Source of the DNA: Streptacidiphilus neutrinimicus
GTDB lineage: Bacteria; Actinomycetota; Actinomycetes; Streptomycetales; Streptomycetaceae
Length of the DNA: 64,000 nt
Direction: 5' to 3'
Assembly: GCF_000787815.1 (NCBI RefSeq)
Contig: NZ_BBPO01000018.1
Location: 43,707-107,706 of the forward strand
The notes beneath the pieces were generated by a model that was given only the letters and a program-made list of their open reading frames with translations, was not told the DNA's origin and made no database searches. Both the position numbers and the translations under genes were made by a program. Below are positions 42,371-53,099 of this stretch, piece after piece (position 1 is the stretch's first letter; every line of letters starts with the position of its first letter).

Positions 42371-45153
42371 GCGTCGACCTCCCCTGCTGCCTCCGTACTG
42401 GGCGCGCTGAGGAACTGTTGCTCCAGCAGTTCCTTGTCGAGGTTGACCACACGCCCGGCCTCAGCGAGCTGAAGTACGGGGTAGGCGTCGACGTTGAGCA
42501 GCCGTTCCAGAATCGTGGCGAACCGTTCGGGGTTCCGCTGCGACTTCCCCGTGGCCGCCTCGGCCGACGCGGCCACAGCCGCCGGTGAGAGCCGCCCTCC
42601 TGCTGCCAGCAGCGCGTCCAGGGCGGCGGCGACGGCCTTGTCCTGTGGGGCCAGTCGGACGAACTCCCGCTGTGCCCTGTAGATGCTGGACTGGATCACC
42701 TGCTGCCCGCGGGTGACCGCACCCGAGTGAGCGGCAGTGGCCTGGCTGCTCCCTTCCTGTGCGGGGGCGGACGCCGTCATCTCGTCGACTGCAGCGAGCT
42801 CTGCTCCACCGGAAGGGCCGGCTCCGACGACGACATCGCGTGCGGACACGCCGTCACCTCGCCACCACGCTGGCGCGACCTGCTCCAGTGGCACCAGCGT
42901 CCAGCCGGCAGGAACATCGACGCTGGAGGGCACGACCGTGATGACCGGAACGGTCACCTCGGCCAGGGACGCACCACCGTGGTAGCCGGCCTGCCGTGCC
43001 GTGTAGCGCAGGTCCTCCCTCCAGGCGGCCGTGACTCGCCCGTCCCCGGCGAGCACCCGCGGGCCGGTCAACTCGACCTCGCCCTCACGCGCCGGGCCGA
43101 CCCGCCAGCGGGCCCCGCCGACCCCCGTGACGGCAGGTTGTTGGTGATCACGGGGCGTGCGGTCCAGGACATGGCCGTGATCAGAGACGAGCACGACCGG
43201 CCGACCGTGGTCGCGGGCCGCGTTCAGCAGGTCCTGCAGCTTGGCGACGTCTCTGATCCCCCACCGCGCCCGTGCGCCCTCACGACCGTCGTCGAGCGCG
43301 TCGTCGATGGTGTTCAGCACCACCGCGACCACGTCCTCGGAGGCAAGGGCCTCCTGAAGGGCGGGGTCCAGCCGGTGCCCCGGAGCGCCCTCGTAGTCGC
43401 CCTTGTGGAAGAGGCGTGCACCGCGGCGGCGCTTCTTCCAGAACGCGCTGAAGCCTGCCTGCTCAACGCTCTGGCCGCCTTCGGCTCGCCGGCCGCAGAG
43501 CAGGGACGTCCGGCTGATCTTGGTGAGCGACGGCAGCATCGACACGGCTGCCTGCCGCAGGTGCGACTCGCCCCGCTCCGACCTGGGCACGATCTCGGTC
43601 CAGATCCTCGGATCGAGTTCACCCGCCAGTTGGACGGCTACGTCGACGCTCATGCCGTCGAGGACCAGGACCAGCGGTCGTCCCCCGTCCAGGGCCAGCG
43701 GCGCCACAGTCCTGGCCAGCACGTCCTCGATCAGCAGTGCGCCACCGGGCGCCTGCTGCGAGGCATGCTCCGCCCACACGGCCAGCAGCGGGACGAACCT
43801 CTCGTCCACACGCCGACGACGTGCGCGGGCCGCTCCTATCAGACGGTGGTACGCCTCCCCGACCGTGGTGTCGCGCGAATCGTCGCCCTCGGCAAGAACC
43901 GTCATCGCCAGGTCAACCCATGCCGTCTGGGCTAGATGGGCCGAGACCGCCTCGGCCACCGAGTCCGCCTCCGGCAACGGCTCCTCCAGCCAGCGCCGCA
44001 GCCGCACCGCCGCAGATGCCTTCTCGGTGGACTCGACATGAAGGAACGAGAGCTGATGCTCAATCAGCTCCTCGAGCGCCCTGCTTGCCTGCGCAGCGGG
44101 ACCGTCGAGCGTCGCAGCGAGCGCGCGCAGCCGCCCCCGGTATCCCGAGGGAAGCAGCCCGTCCAACCCGACCAGCGGAGTGAGTCTGACCTCCGCGGCA
44201 AGGGCGTCGGCCCGTTCCAGGACGTCCAGGACGCGGCGGCGGTTCTCCTCGCGCTGTGGGCCGCCCCCCTCGGCCTGCGCGATCCAGCGCGCGAGCACAC
44301 CACTGGCGGCGGCGGCGAAGGGACGCAGGGCCTCGAAGGAGTCGAGCGCGGAGCCGAAGAGCGTGCCCAGCCCGAAGCTGGCGGCCTCGGCCGCTGGCGA
44401 GGAGAGAGCCCTGGCCGCCAGAGCGCCCAGGGGCAGGGCGTCTGCGCCGCGGCCCCCGGCCGCCAGTGCCAGGAGCGTGGGCGCGGCCGGTCCGATAGCC
44501 TGCGCCAGCCAGTCGCTGAGCCCTGCACGCTCGGCGCCGGGCAGTGCGGCGAACCGCGTGGGCCCGCCTGGCGTGCGAGTCCAGGCGAACAAGGTGTCCG
44601 CATCGGTGTCCAGTGCATCGGCCTGGATATCACCTAGGCCGAGACGGACCGCGAGCAATGCGCACAGGGCTCGGTCTCTGGTGAGTACGGCTCCCCCGCG
44701 TGGCCAGCCGTCCAATGGCTCGGCTTCCAGCAGGGCATCGAGCAGCCAGCTCTCTCCCACCATACGGGTGTCCAGATCGGCGACCCCGAACAGTTGCTTC
44801 ACGATCTCGGCGCGGTCGACGGCGAGCGGTCGTCTGCCGACCGCGTGCGCCCGGAGATCCCACCCGAGCTGGTCCGCGGGGACTGTGCCAGTCACCACGA
44901 GGACGGCGCCCTCGCCCCTGCCCGACCGCGAGCGGTGCTCGTGCCATGCTTCGACGACGCCGAGCGGGGAGTCCTGGTTGGTGACCCGCACCCGACGCTG
45001 CCCGCCCCCGACGCGGACGGTGAACTCGGAGTCCGCGTCCGAGCCCTCGTAGACGGCGTCGACGAGGACGAGGTCGCAGCCCTCGGCCTTGGTCAGCTCG
45101 CCCTGCAACAGCGCCTCCAGGGCGCGCCGCCCGGCGGTGGGACGCGGGGGCAT
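42367..45153 (-). CDS. pglZ: BREX type 2 phosphatase-like protein PglZ
   Basis: 928 aa. The alkaline-phosphatase-superfamily metal sites are visible: LVLVLDGMSVDVA (first Asp), then VVLVSDHGHVLDRTPRDHQ (Asp-His-Gly-His) later in the chain. The N-terminal 400 residues are specific to the Pgl family. PglZ is the core protein shared by all BREX systems and is needed for both phage resistance and, in the classic Pgl system, control of PglX toxicity. ATG 45,153 overlaps the pglY stop (TGATG). Confidence 0.92.
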   Translation of the reverse strand: MPPRPTAGRRALEALLQGELTKAEGCDLVLVDAVYEGSDADSEFTVRVGGGQRRVRVTNQDSPLGVVEAWHEHRSRSGRGEGAVLVVTGTVPADQLGWDLRAHAVGRRPLAVDRAEIVKQLFGVADLDTRMVGESWLLDALLEAEPLDGWPRGGAVLTRDRALCALLAVRLGLGDIQADALDTDADTLFAWTRTPGGPTRFAALPGAERAGLSDWLAQAIGPAAPTLLALAAGGRGADALPLGALAARALSSPAAEAASFGLGTLFGSALDSFEALRPFAAAASGVLARWIAQAEGGGPQREENRRRVLDVLERADALAAEVRLTPLVGLDGLLPSGYRGRLRALAATLDGPAAQASRALEELIEHQLSFLHVESTEKASAAVRLRRWLEEPLPEADSVAEAVSAHLAQTAWVDLAMTVLAEGDDSRDTTVGEAYHRLIGAARARRRRVDERFVPLLAVWAEHASQQAPGGALLIEDVLARTVAPLALDGGRPLVLVLDGMSVDVAVQLAGELDPRIWTEIVPRSERGESHLRQAAVSMLPSLTKISRTSLLCGRRAEGGQSVEQAGFSAFWKKRRRGARLFHKGDYEGAPGHRLDPALQEALASEDVVAVVLNTIDDALDDGREGARARWGIRDVAKLQDLLNAARDHGRPVVLVSDHGHVLDRTPRDHQQPAVTGVGGARWRVGPAREGEVELTGPRVLAGDGRVTAAWREDLRYTARQAGYHGGASLAEVTVPVITVVPSSVDVPAGWTLVPLEQVAPAWWRGDGVSARDVVVGAGPSGGAELAAVDEMTASAPAQEGSSQATAAHSGAVTRGQQVIQSSIYRAQREFVRLAPQDKAVAAALDALLAAGGRLSPAAVAASAEAATGKSQRNPERFATILERLLNVDAYPVLQLAEAGRVVNLDKELLEQQFLSAPSTEAAGEVDA

Positions 45154-48100
45154 CAGAACAGGCCTCCGTGCCCGTGCTCCGTCGGGCCCTGCTGCTCCTG
45201 GCCCTGGTCGGTCGCGTTCGGGAGCGGACGCCAGCTGATCTCGACCGCGGCATCCGGGTTGGCCGTACGGAACTCCGCGATCTCGTGCTGCAGCGAAGCG
45301 AGCTCGCCCTGCAACAGCGCCTCCAACCCGGAAGCCTCCGGCGCGACGACCCGCCGTACGAGGGCCGGCCCGGACCCAGTGACGGTCGCCGCTGAAGTAC
45401 CGGGCAGGCTACTGCCCCCGCCGGCGGTGGGCGTCGGGAGTGCCGAGGGCACCTGCGGGGTGCCGTGCTCGGTCAGCGAGATCTGGTCCGGGCCCGGACC
45501 AGCTGGTGCAGGCTGGCCCCGCTCCACCTTGAGTGCCGCGTCCAGGATCGCCATCCCGGTGTTGCGGACGGGCTTGAGCACCGGCGCCAGATTCCGCTCG
45601 TCCTCGGTGGCGTGGGCTGCCTCGGCGACCTGCTCCAGCAGTCGGCGGGCCCGGTCCCCCACACTGTCGTCCCTGTCGCACAGCTCACGGACGCTGGCCA
45701 GCACCCGCCAGTCGGTGCCGTCCAGAGCCGTCAGAACCTCCGCAGAGGAGCTCATCGTCTTCGACAGCTCCCGCTCCGACGTCTCGTAGGAGACCGCGGC
45801 CAGTTCCCGAACCAGTCCGGTCGCGTCGCTGCCGTGTCGGCTGAGACGGGCCAGGAGGCCGGCCGCCTCCCGCAGGTGCACCAGGCGGGGTACGGACGCC
45901 TGCCCGTCAAGCCCGAGCAGCACGGCATGGCTCTCCAGCGAGGCGCGCACGCCGGCCACCGCCGTCTCGAACGGCTCCGCCTTCGCCCGGATCCCGGTGG
46001 CGAGCTGGTGGACGTTGCGCGCGTACGGACCTGGCTTGGACAGGACGCCGAAGAGCCTGGTCGCCCGGTCCCGGGCGGCCGCGTACTCCTCCTCGCTGGG
46101 CAGCGGCTGAGACTTGAGCCCCCAGCCGGGACCGATCGCGGCGAGGTCGGGCGCATCGGTCTCGGGACCGTTGTGGTAGACCCACGCCCGGTCGTCGAGC
46201 AGCGCGTAGGCGGCGATCAGCAGGTTTCCGGTGAGCTTGTCGAGACCGGTGTAGCCAAGGTCCTTGGTGATCCAGCCGCGAATATCCTCGACCGCGATCA
46301 CCTCCCGATCCTGTTCCCGCGGCAACTGGGCGGCCGCGGCCTGGTTGACCCGGGTCCGCCAGTCGGCGCGCAGCACCAACGGGCCCTCGTGCACGGCACC
46401 GAGCTCCAGCGGTTCCACGATGCGCTTGACGGTGGCGAGTTGATGCGTGTCGACCTCCACCCGACCACCCTCGTCCATGGCTCGGGTCAACCACTCCAGG
46501 GTGGTCCGCAGCTCGGCCGGGGTGACGGCCTTGCGCTGCCCGGCGCGGTCCATGCCGAAGTCCGGGTGCTTCGGGTGGAGCGCCGAGAGCAGGCCGTCGG
46601 CCAGGTGCTGGAGGTTGTCGGCGAAGGTCTTGGCCCCCTCCGGCTGCGGGCGCGGGAACCGCGGCTCCAGTGAGAGGACATGGCGGCCGTCGACCACCTC
46701 GGCCGCGACTGTTCCCTCCTTGACCTCGGCGATGCCGTAGACCTCACCGAGCGCGCCGACCAGAGATCCGGTGAGCGTGCTCTGGGCCAGCTCCAACTGC
46801 TTCTGGGCCTTGGCTCGATCCTCAGGGGAGTAGGTGCCGGTGAACTCCAACAGCCGGTTGCGTTCCAGCAGGAAGTTGATCCGCATCAGCCGGCCCAGCT
46901 GCGCCTTGCGCTGCTCGGAGAAGAAGTCCGCCAGCCAGATCAGCGTGTGCGCCTCGTGGCCGTTCTTCCGCAGCTCCTCCACCCGCTGGAAGTCGTAGCT
47001 GGGGTAGCGGTGGTGGTCCTCGTCGAAGGGGTAGTCCACGACGAAGCGGACACTGCCCGGCGTGGCCGGAGTGAACTGCTCGTCGGGCAGGTCGCGCGAG
47101 TCGGCCACGTTGCCGAAGACGAACTCGACCGTGCGCTTGGTGCCGCGCCACACGACCTCGCGCTCGTCGACGAGCTGCCCGGGCTTCACCCCGAGGAGCT
47201 CCCAGAGCCGGTCCCGCAGCCACACCCGGCGCACGCCCGGCTTGTCCTCGCCGGCGACGACCTCCAGCAGCGGCTCCACATCGAGGTCGGACAGGTGCAG
47301 CGAGAAGGCCGGGTCGTTGCCCTCCGCCCGCAGCTCCGAGGGGAACACCCCCTGGAGGGCGCGCAGCCGCTCGGCGACCCTCGCACCCACCGGCACGGTC
47401 CGCGACCGGACCGACCCGTGGTTCAGCGCCGCCAGCCGGGCCCCGGTGAGCCGACGCAGCGCGGGGACGTCCGGAGCCAGCGCCGCCAGCAGCAGCGTCT
47501 TGACGAATCGATCGTCCGCGACGAGGTCGGGGTGGTCCGCGCGCCCGTACTTCTCCAGCAGATGGTCGTACGCCTTGGCATGGAACCGCTTCGCCGCGTC
47601 GAACTCGTGCTTGAGTCGGTCGGTGAATGCCGCGCCGCTGCGGTTGGGGTCGGCCAGCACGTCCCACAGGTCGCCGAGCGGCACGAGCTGGCCGAGCGGG
47701 GCACCGGCGTTCCGCTCCAGCAGCTCCTGGATGAGCTTCAGGCCGCTGCGCTCGCGCTGAAGCGCGCCTGAGAGGGCGACCACGACGTTCAGCAGCACGG
47801 GCGACAGCGGGTAGACGGCACGGAAGTCGTCCCAGTCCGCGTGGGTCGCCCCGCCGTCGTCCAGCAGGATGTCCTTCACCAGCTGACTGGACCGGTCGAT
47901 GCCTGCGAATGCCTGGTCGAGCACGGGCCGCTGCCCCGCCCGGGGCTGCAGCACCCGCTCCTTGATGATCTCCGGAAGGTTGCGGTCCTCCAAGTTGATC
48001 ACGTCGAAGCGCTCGTTGAGATAGGTCAGCGCCTGCTCCAGGCTCTCCACGTCGGCGCCGAGGATGTCCGAGCCGACGAGCTGGGACAGGTCGCGCTGCC

Positions 48101-49088
48101 GCGAGACGAAGGTGACGATCGGCACCGGCCGGACGGCGTTGCTGGACTCGATGACCTTGACCAGCTTCTGGATCTCGTCGTTGACGAAGGTGCGCTCCCG
48201 CATCCGAGCCTGCAGCCAGAGGATCAGCTCGTCCAGGAAGAGCACGATGCCGTCGTAGCCGAGCGAGTGGGCGTGCCGGCTGATCACGCTCAGGCCGTCG
48301 TCGAGGGAGATGTACGCGTCGCCGTCGGTCTGCGCGCTGTGCGCGTAAGCCTTCATCGGGCCGTCAGTCAGCGCGGAGACCAACGCGGCACGCCGGCTGT
48401 CGTGGGCCGGCGCGTTGAAGGCCGCGTCCAGGTCGGCGGTGGACCAGGCGGTCGCGGCGACAGCGCCGATGGGACGGAGCTCGTCCTCGTCCGCGCCGTC
48501 GGCGGAGTCGAGCGCGCCGGTGACCGGCGCGGCGACCGGCAACAGCTTGGCGAACGCCTCGTCGCCGAGGGATTCCCGCAGGCTGCGAGCGTCGGCGAGC
48601 AGCGCGTCCGCCTTGAAGACCAGCGGAGTGGACGCCTCGGGCCGCTGCTCCCGCACCGTCCGCACGTAGCCGCCGAGCAGCGCCGAGTCCAGGTTCGGCA
48701 CCCCGACCAGGTGATAGGGGACCATGAGGAACCGCTTGCCGGGCAGCCAGTCCTGGTGCTGCGTGATCACCTCGCGCAGGCGCGGCCGGGCGTCGTCCGC
48801 CTCGTTGTTCAGCACCGCGTGCAGGACGGTCAGGAAGTGGCTCTTACCGGCGCCGAAGGAGCCGTGGAGGTAGGCGGCGTAGGAGGTGTTCTTCCGTACC
48901 GCGCCGCGCACCAGCTTCAGCGCCTTGTCGAACTCCGCCGCCAGCTGGGGGGTGACGACGTAGTCCTTGACCGACCCGGCCGAGGAGCCGGTGAAGCCCT
49001 GGGACAGCTCGACCTTGAAATCGCCAGCGTGCACGTCCTCTTTGATGTCGAGGACGTCCCTCAGCACGATCTCGCTGGCCCCGGCCAT
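45153..49088 (-). CDS. pglY: BREX type 2 ATPase PglY
   Basis: 1311 aa, the usual size. Walker A is GSFGAGKS at 76-83 in YLHGSFGAGKSHFL; Walker B is IVLFLDELILWL; the arginine-containing VTFVSRQRDLSQL follows. The large C-terminal part is helical and unique to PglY. It is the type 2 counterpart of BrxC. The ATG has GGGAG upstream; 95 bases separate it from the pglX stop. Confidence 0.93.
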   Translation of the reverse strand: MAGASEIVLRDVLDIKEDVHAGDFKVELSQGFTGSSAGSVKDYVVTPQLAAEFDKALKLVRGAVRKNTSYAAYLHGSFGAGKSHFLTVLHAVLNNEADDARPRLREVITQHQDWLPGKRFLMVPYHLVGVPNLDSALLGGYVRTVREQRPEASTPLVFKADALLADARSLRESLGDEAFAKLLPVAAPVTGALDSADGADEDELRPIGAVAATAWSTADLDAAFNAPAHDSRRAALVSALTDGPMKAYAHSAQTDGDAYISLDDGLSVISRHAHSLGYDGIVLFLDELILWLQARMRERTFVNDEIQKLVKVIESSNAVRPVPIVTFVSRQRDLSQLVGSDILGADVESLEQALTYLNERFDVINLEDRNLPEIIKERVLQPRAGQRPVLDQAFAGIDRSSQLVKDILLDDGGATHADWDDFRAVYPLSPVLLNVVVALSGALQRERSGLKLIQELLERNAGAPLGQLVPLGDLWDVLADPNRSGAAFTDRLKHEFDAAKRFHAKAYDHLLEKYGRADHPDLVADDRFVKTLLLAALAPDVPALRRLTGARLAALNHGSVRSRTVPVGARVAERLRALQGVFPSELRAEGNDPAFSLHLSDLDVEPLLEVVAGEDKPGVRRVWLRDRLWELLGVKPGQLVDEREVVWRGTKRTVEFVFGNVADSRDLPDEQFTPATPGSVRFVVDYPFDEDHHRYPSYDFQRVEELRKNGHEAHTLIWLADFFSEQRKAQLGRLMRINFLLERNRLLEFTGTYSPEDRAKAQKQLELAQSTLTGSLVGALGEVYGIAEVKEGTVAAEVVDGRHVLSLEPRFPRPQPEGAKTFADNLQHLADGLLSALHPKHPDFGMDRAGQRKAVTPAELRTTLEWLTRAMDEGGRVEVDTHQLATVKRIVEPLELGAVHEGPLVLRADWRTRVNQAAAAQLPREQDREVIAVEDIRGWITKDLGYTGLDKLTGNLLIAAYALLDDRAWVYHNGPETDAPDLAAIGPGWGLKSQPLPSEEEYAAARDRATRLFGVLSKPGPYARNVHQLATGIRAKAEPFETAVAGVRASLESHAVLLGLDGQASVPRLVHLREAAGLLARLSRHGSDATGLVRELAAVSYETSERELSKTMSSSAEVLTALDGTDWRVLASVRELCDRDDSVGDRARRLLEQVAEAAHATEDERNLAPVLKPVRNTGMAILDAALKVERGQPAPAGPGPDQISLTEHGTPQVPSALPTPTAGGGSSLPGTSAATVTGSGPALVRRVVAPEASGLEALLQGELASLQHEIAEFRTANPDAAVEISWRPLPNATDQGQEQQGPTEHGHGGLF

Positions 49089-49183
49089 CAGCCGCTCCCG
49101 TCCTCGTCACCCGTCGCGCGTCACAGACCTCTATCCTGCCAGCTCAGGCTGACAGTCAGGGCCGGACGTGTGAATCGGGACGA

Positions 49184-52100
49184 TCAACGGCTGCCCCGCT
49201 TCCGCTCCGGCCGCCAGTTCTCCAGATCGGCCTCGGAGAGGTGCCGCTCCTCACGTCCGGTCCGCAGCATGGTCCGGAATTCCTCCGCCGGGTTGCCGCC
49301 CCACTCCGGGTCGTCCTGGTCGTACCACTGCGCGACCCACGGCATGACCTCCTGGAGACCGGCGAGCAGCGGCACGAAGCGCGGGTCCTCCCGCGTCCAT
49401 CCGTCACGCTCGACCCGGTCGTTCAGCAGGTGCACCAGCACCTCCGCCTGCTCCCGGTGGTTCCACCCCGCCCAGCCGAGCAGCAGGGACGGGTCGTTGT
49501 CCGGCGAGGCCCCAGGGTAGGAGACGAAGCGCTCCTTGGGGACGTCGAGCTTGCCGCGGTTGGACCAGTAGGAGTGCTTGAGGAAGTCGGCACCGGTGTA
49601 CTTCGGCGGAACGCTGATGCCCAGCGACTCCCCGGTCCGGTCCTCCTCACGCTGCAGCTCCCAGACCTGCTCCCACAGGCGCCGCTTGCGCAGGCCGGCC
49701 TCCTTGTAGCGGAGAGCGGAGAGGTAGGGGACGTGCTCGGTGTCGAGGACGGACGCGTACACGGCGGCGAGGGACGCGTCCCGCTTGCCCAGGTGGTCCG
49801 CTGCGTAGAGGGCGGCGACGGACTGCACGTCCTCGTCATGGCGCAACGCGTCGGCCAACTGGTTCACGGTGAGCACGCGCGGCGCGACGAAGTCGTCGCG
49901 CTCCTCGAACCACAGGTGCCGTCGCTCGGCGGCGTCCAGCAGCCAGGCGCGGAGCGCGGCGGCCTCGCGCTTCTCCCACGGTTCGGAGGACCAGCGGCGC
50001 TTGTACTCCGGGCGCTCGATGAGGCGGATGTCCTTGTTCGCCTCGATGAGATCGAGGCGGGCCTGAACGACCCGGCGGTACGACTCGGGCCAGGTGGTCG
50101 GGATCTCGGTGATCGGGGTCGAGCGGTGGCGTTCGAACCAGGCCGTATCCAGATCACCGGCCTGCTGGCGGCGGGCCATGACGATCTCGAAGGCACGCTG
50201 GCCGAGGGCGAGGGCGGGCACGTCCGCGTCGGTGAGGGAGGACGGATCCTCCGGCAGCGGGATCGTCGCCGCGGCGACGTCCTTGGCGCTGAGCAGGCCG
50301 TAGGAGCCGTAGACGGTCCAGTCCAGCTCCTCCTGCAACACGATCATGCGCGCTCCAACCGCCTCGTACGCGGCGCGAGCCACGTCGAGCCTTGCGCGGG
50401 TGGGCACGGCGGAGGCCGCGAGCACGGCGGGCTCGTGGGAGGCCAACTGCTGAGCGAGCGTGTCGAGGGCGCGTCCTAGCACGAGCGGGAGCGAGATCGG
50501 GAGCGGGAACTCTTGGAGACGGGTGCTACTGAAGGCATACCGATCCTCCCAGGGCTCGTCCTGCACTCCACGGCCGATCCCGCTGCCACCCTTGAGGTGA
50601 CTCACTTCCTTCATCCAGAAACAGGCAGTCGACGAGTTCAGCAGCCCCAGCAGCTCCAGATGTTGAGCCTCGCCAGCACTCTCGGGAAGCTTGATAATCG
50701 GCGCGGTCTGCTTGAATACCTTCCCGCCTCGATCGAGGACGAAATTATTGTGCGTCGCAACCTCTGCGTAGGCAATAAACCACTGATTCGACCCGATATC
50801 CTTGGGCAGCTGATGCCACTCGTGCCATGGGCGACCTGCTTCGAAGTACGTCTCCCTGCTGAATGTAGCCCGGTTTCCCAGCTCAGTACGATTCGGCCAC
50901 ATCCAACGAAGGGAAACTGCGAGGCTTTCGATCGAGAGGGGTTCGTGCTTCGAAGAGTACGGAAAGAATACGTATTGACCAGCAAGCTCCCTCCATTCGC
51001 GCAGCTCGTCACCAACCACCAATGCTCGAATATGCCCACCGGGAATTCCCGCCGCAGTAAAGGTCGCCCGTGGAGCGATCATGGCCTCGTCGGCACCAGG
51101 GATTCCGAATACGCCTACTCGAAATGCCTGCGCCTTTAGACGCAACGTGGCCGCCGCCTCAATAGCATCGAAAACCCGATCAGCACCGCCCCCACTGAGC
51201 GACCACGGATGCTCCGCGAACCGCTCCCGCGGCGCGTCCTCGACACTCACCCACTCCGACTCGCTCCCCGGCCGCCCCACCTGCTTGGTGATGGCCACCC
51301 ACACCGACCCCAGCCCACCGTCCTCCGGCACGCCCGGCTCACCCCGCACGCCCAGTACCGTCCGAATCGGCTGCGCCTGTCGCGCGACCTGGTTGCGACC
51401 GGCCAGGATGACCGTGGGGGTGCCGTGGCCCGGGATGTACGCACCCGAGGTGTCGATGACGTGCGTCAGCTCCACGCCCGCGAAGTCACGCTTGTGCCTG
51501 CTCACCGGGTCCTTGTACGGGCCGCCGTGGAAGTACGACTCGATCAGGACCTTGCCGAACTCCCGCTTCATGAACGAGTTCGACGTGATCTGCCCGGTGA
51601 ACCCGCCGTCGCGGCGGCTGCCACCCGCCCGCACCGCCAGCTCGAAGATGCGCTGCGCGAACGGCACCGACAGCGCGTACTTCCCCGAGCAGGCGAAGTA
51701 CGCCTTACGGTAGTTCCGGTTCTCCGTCTCGTCCTTGACCGTGATGTACGGCGGATTGGCCACGACGACGTGGTAGCTGCCCCGGCCCAGTATGTCGACG
51801 CTCTTCACGTACTCGTTGACGTCCTCCGTCTGGTACGTGAACGCCTCACTCCCGCTCGACGGACCGTCGAAGTCCCACGCCAGTTCCTCGCCACCGTCTG
51901 CTCGCCCGTGCAGCAGCGAGTCGGCGACGGCGACGCGAATCGGCATCGCCGGAGCCCCTCGCAGTTCCCTGACCCGGCATTCCTTCATCGCGGCGACCAG
52001 CATCCGGAACCGGGCAATGGAGACCGCGAACGGGTTCTTGTCCGTGCCGTGGACCGACTCCAGCGCGCGCCGGACCAGCGTCCAGTTCTCCGTCCCCGGC

Positions 52101-52975
52101 TCCAGCTCGCGCCACTTGGCCAGCAGCCGATCGAACAGGCCCAGCAGGAAGTGGCCGGAGCCGCAGGCCGGGTCGATGCAGCGCAGCCCGCGCGCCTGGC
52201 CGTCCTCGTCGACCTCGCCCGTCCAGCCGCTCGGCTGGTGGCCCCAGACCGGGTCGAGCCCGAACTCCTCGACCGCCGGCTCCAGCGTCAGGTCGAGGAT
52301 GAACTCCTCGACGAAGACCGGCGTCTGGAGCAGCGCGTACGTCTTCCGCGCATGCTCGGACAGGTCCTGGTAGAGGTCGCCGAGAAAGCGGGTGTCCAGG
52401 TTCTCCTGGTCGCTGAAGTCATAGCGCACCTCGCCGTCCGCGCCGCGCTCGCGCCAGAAGGCCAGCAACCCGCTGGCCGCCCCGTAGGAGGGCATGGCCT
52501 CATACAGCGGGTTGAAGCGCTCGTCGAAGAGTCCAGCTGTGGTCGGATGGGCTTCGCGCAGGGTCGCGAAGGACGCAAGCAGCCAGTCTCGGTCGTTCAG
52601 CTCCGGGCTCCGGCGGAAGAACGCGTCGTACCGGTCCTGAGCCTCCGCGAGCCGGTCGCCGGGCCCCGAGAGCCACGGCTCCGGGATCAGCAGGTTGTCC
52701 TCGCAGAAGCGGACGAAGACGCAGGACAGCACCCAGGCGGCGGCGATCTGCACCAGGCGTTCTTCGAGCCAGCTCTCGAACATACCCGCCGTGGTGCGCT
52801 CGGAGGCAGCCGCGCGCTCGTACTCCTGGCGCAGCCGGTCGGCGTAGCCGGGCTCGCGCTCGGCGCGCTCGCGCAGATCGTGCCGGAGCGCCTCGACCTG
52901 CCGTTGCAGGTCCTTGAGCAGCGCGTCGCGGTCCAGCGACGCGGCGGACGTCGTGCGGGCTTGCTCTGTCGACAC
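49184..52975 (-). CDS. pglX: BREX type 2 adenine-specific DNA methyltransferase PglX
   Basis: 1263 aa from GTG 52,973-52,975. SAM-binding motif I is DPACGSGHF at 268-276 and the catalytic motif IV is NPPY at 407-410, the pair that marks N6-adenine methyltransferases. The N-terminal coiled part and C-terminal target-recognition half are as in other PglX proteins. It methylates host DNA so that the system tells self from phage. Codon use around 50.6-51.1 kb (part of the recognition region) looks less G/C-rich than the rest, which may mean a swapped specificity segment. It follows the three extra genes after a 124-base gap. Confidence 0.93.
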   Translation of the reverse strand: MSTEQARTTSAASLDRDALLKDLQRQVEALRHDLRERAEREPGYADRLRQEYERAAASERTTAGMFESWLEERLVQIAAAWVLSCVFVRFCEDNLLIPEPWLSGPGDRLAEAQDRYDAFFRRSPELNDRDWLLASFATLREAHPTTAGLFDERFNPLYEAMPSYGAASGLLAFWRERGADGEVRYDFSDQENLDTRFLGDLYQDLSEHARKTYALLQTPVFVEEFILDLTLEPAVEEFGLDPVWGHQPSGWTGEVDEDGQARGLRCIDPACGSGHFLLGLFDRLLAKWRELEPGTENWTLVRRALESVHGTDKNPFAVSIARFRMLVAAMKECRVRELRGAPAMPIRVAVADSLLHGRADGGEELAWDFDGPSSGSEAFTYQTEDVNEYVKSVDILGRGSYHVVVANPPYITVKDETENRNYRKAYFACSGKYALSVPFAQRIFELAVRAGGSRRDGGFTGQITSNSFMKREFGKVLIESYFHGGPYKDPVSRHKRDFAGVELTHVIDTSGAYIPGHGTPTVILAGRNQVARQAQPIRTVLGVRGEPGVPEDGGLGSVWVAITKQVGRPGSESEWVSVEDAPRERFAEHPWSLSGGGADRVFDAIEAAATLRLKAQAFRVGVFGIPGADEAMIAPRATFTAAGIPGGHIRALVVGDELREWRELAGQYVFFPYSSKHEPLSIESLAVSLRWMWPNRTELGNRATFSRETYFEAGRPWHEWHQLPKDIGSNQWFIAYAEVATHNNFVLDRGGKVFKQTAPIIKLPESAGEAQHLELLGLLNSSTACFWMKEVSHLKGGSGIGRGVQDEPWEDRYAFSSTRLQEFPLPISLPLVLGRALDTLAQQLASHEPAVLAASAVPTRARLDVARAAYEAVGARMIVLQEELDWTVYGSYGLLSAKDVAAATIPLPEDPSSLTDADVPALALGQRAFEIVMARRQQAGDLDTAWFERHRSTPITEIPTTWPESYRRVVQARLDLIEANKDIRLIERPEYKRRWSSEPWEKREAAALRAWLLDAAERRHLWFEERDDFVAPRVLTVNQLADALRHDEDVQSVAALYAADHLGKRDASLAAVYASVLDTEHVPYLSALRYKEAGLRKRRLWEQVWELQREEDRTGESLGISVPPKYTGADFLKHSYWSNRGKLDVPKERFVSYPGASPDNDPSLLLGWAGWNHREQAEVLVHLLNDRVERDGWTREDPRFVPLLAGLQEVMPWVAQWYDQDDPEWGGNPAEEFRTMLRTGREERHLSEADLENWRPERKRGSR

Positions 52976-53099
52976 CGGCGGGAGCCTCTCCTTGTTTCAC
53001 GCGTGCGCCGTGCCGCCACGGTGCATCCGCCCATCCTGCCAGCTCAGGCCCGCCGACCGGGAGCAGTCACGCTTCCGCCACCCACCCGGTCCGTCCGCT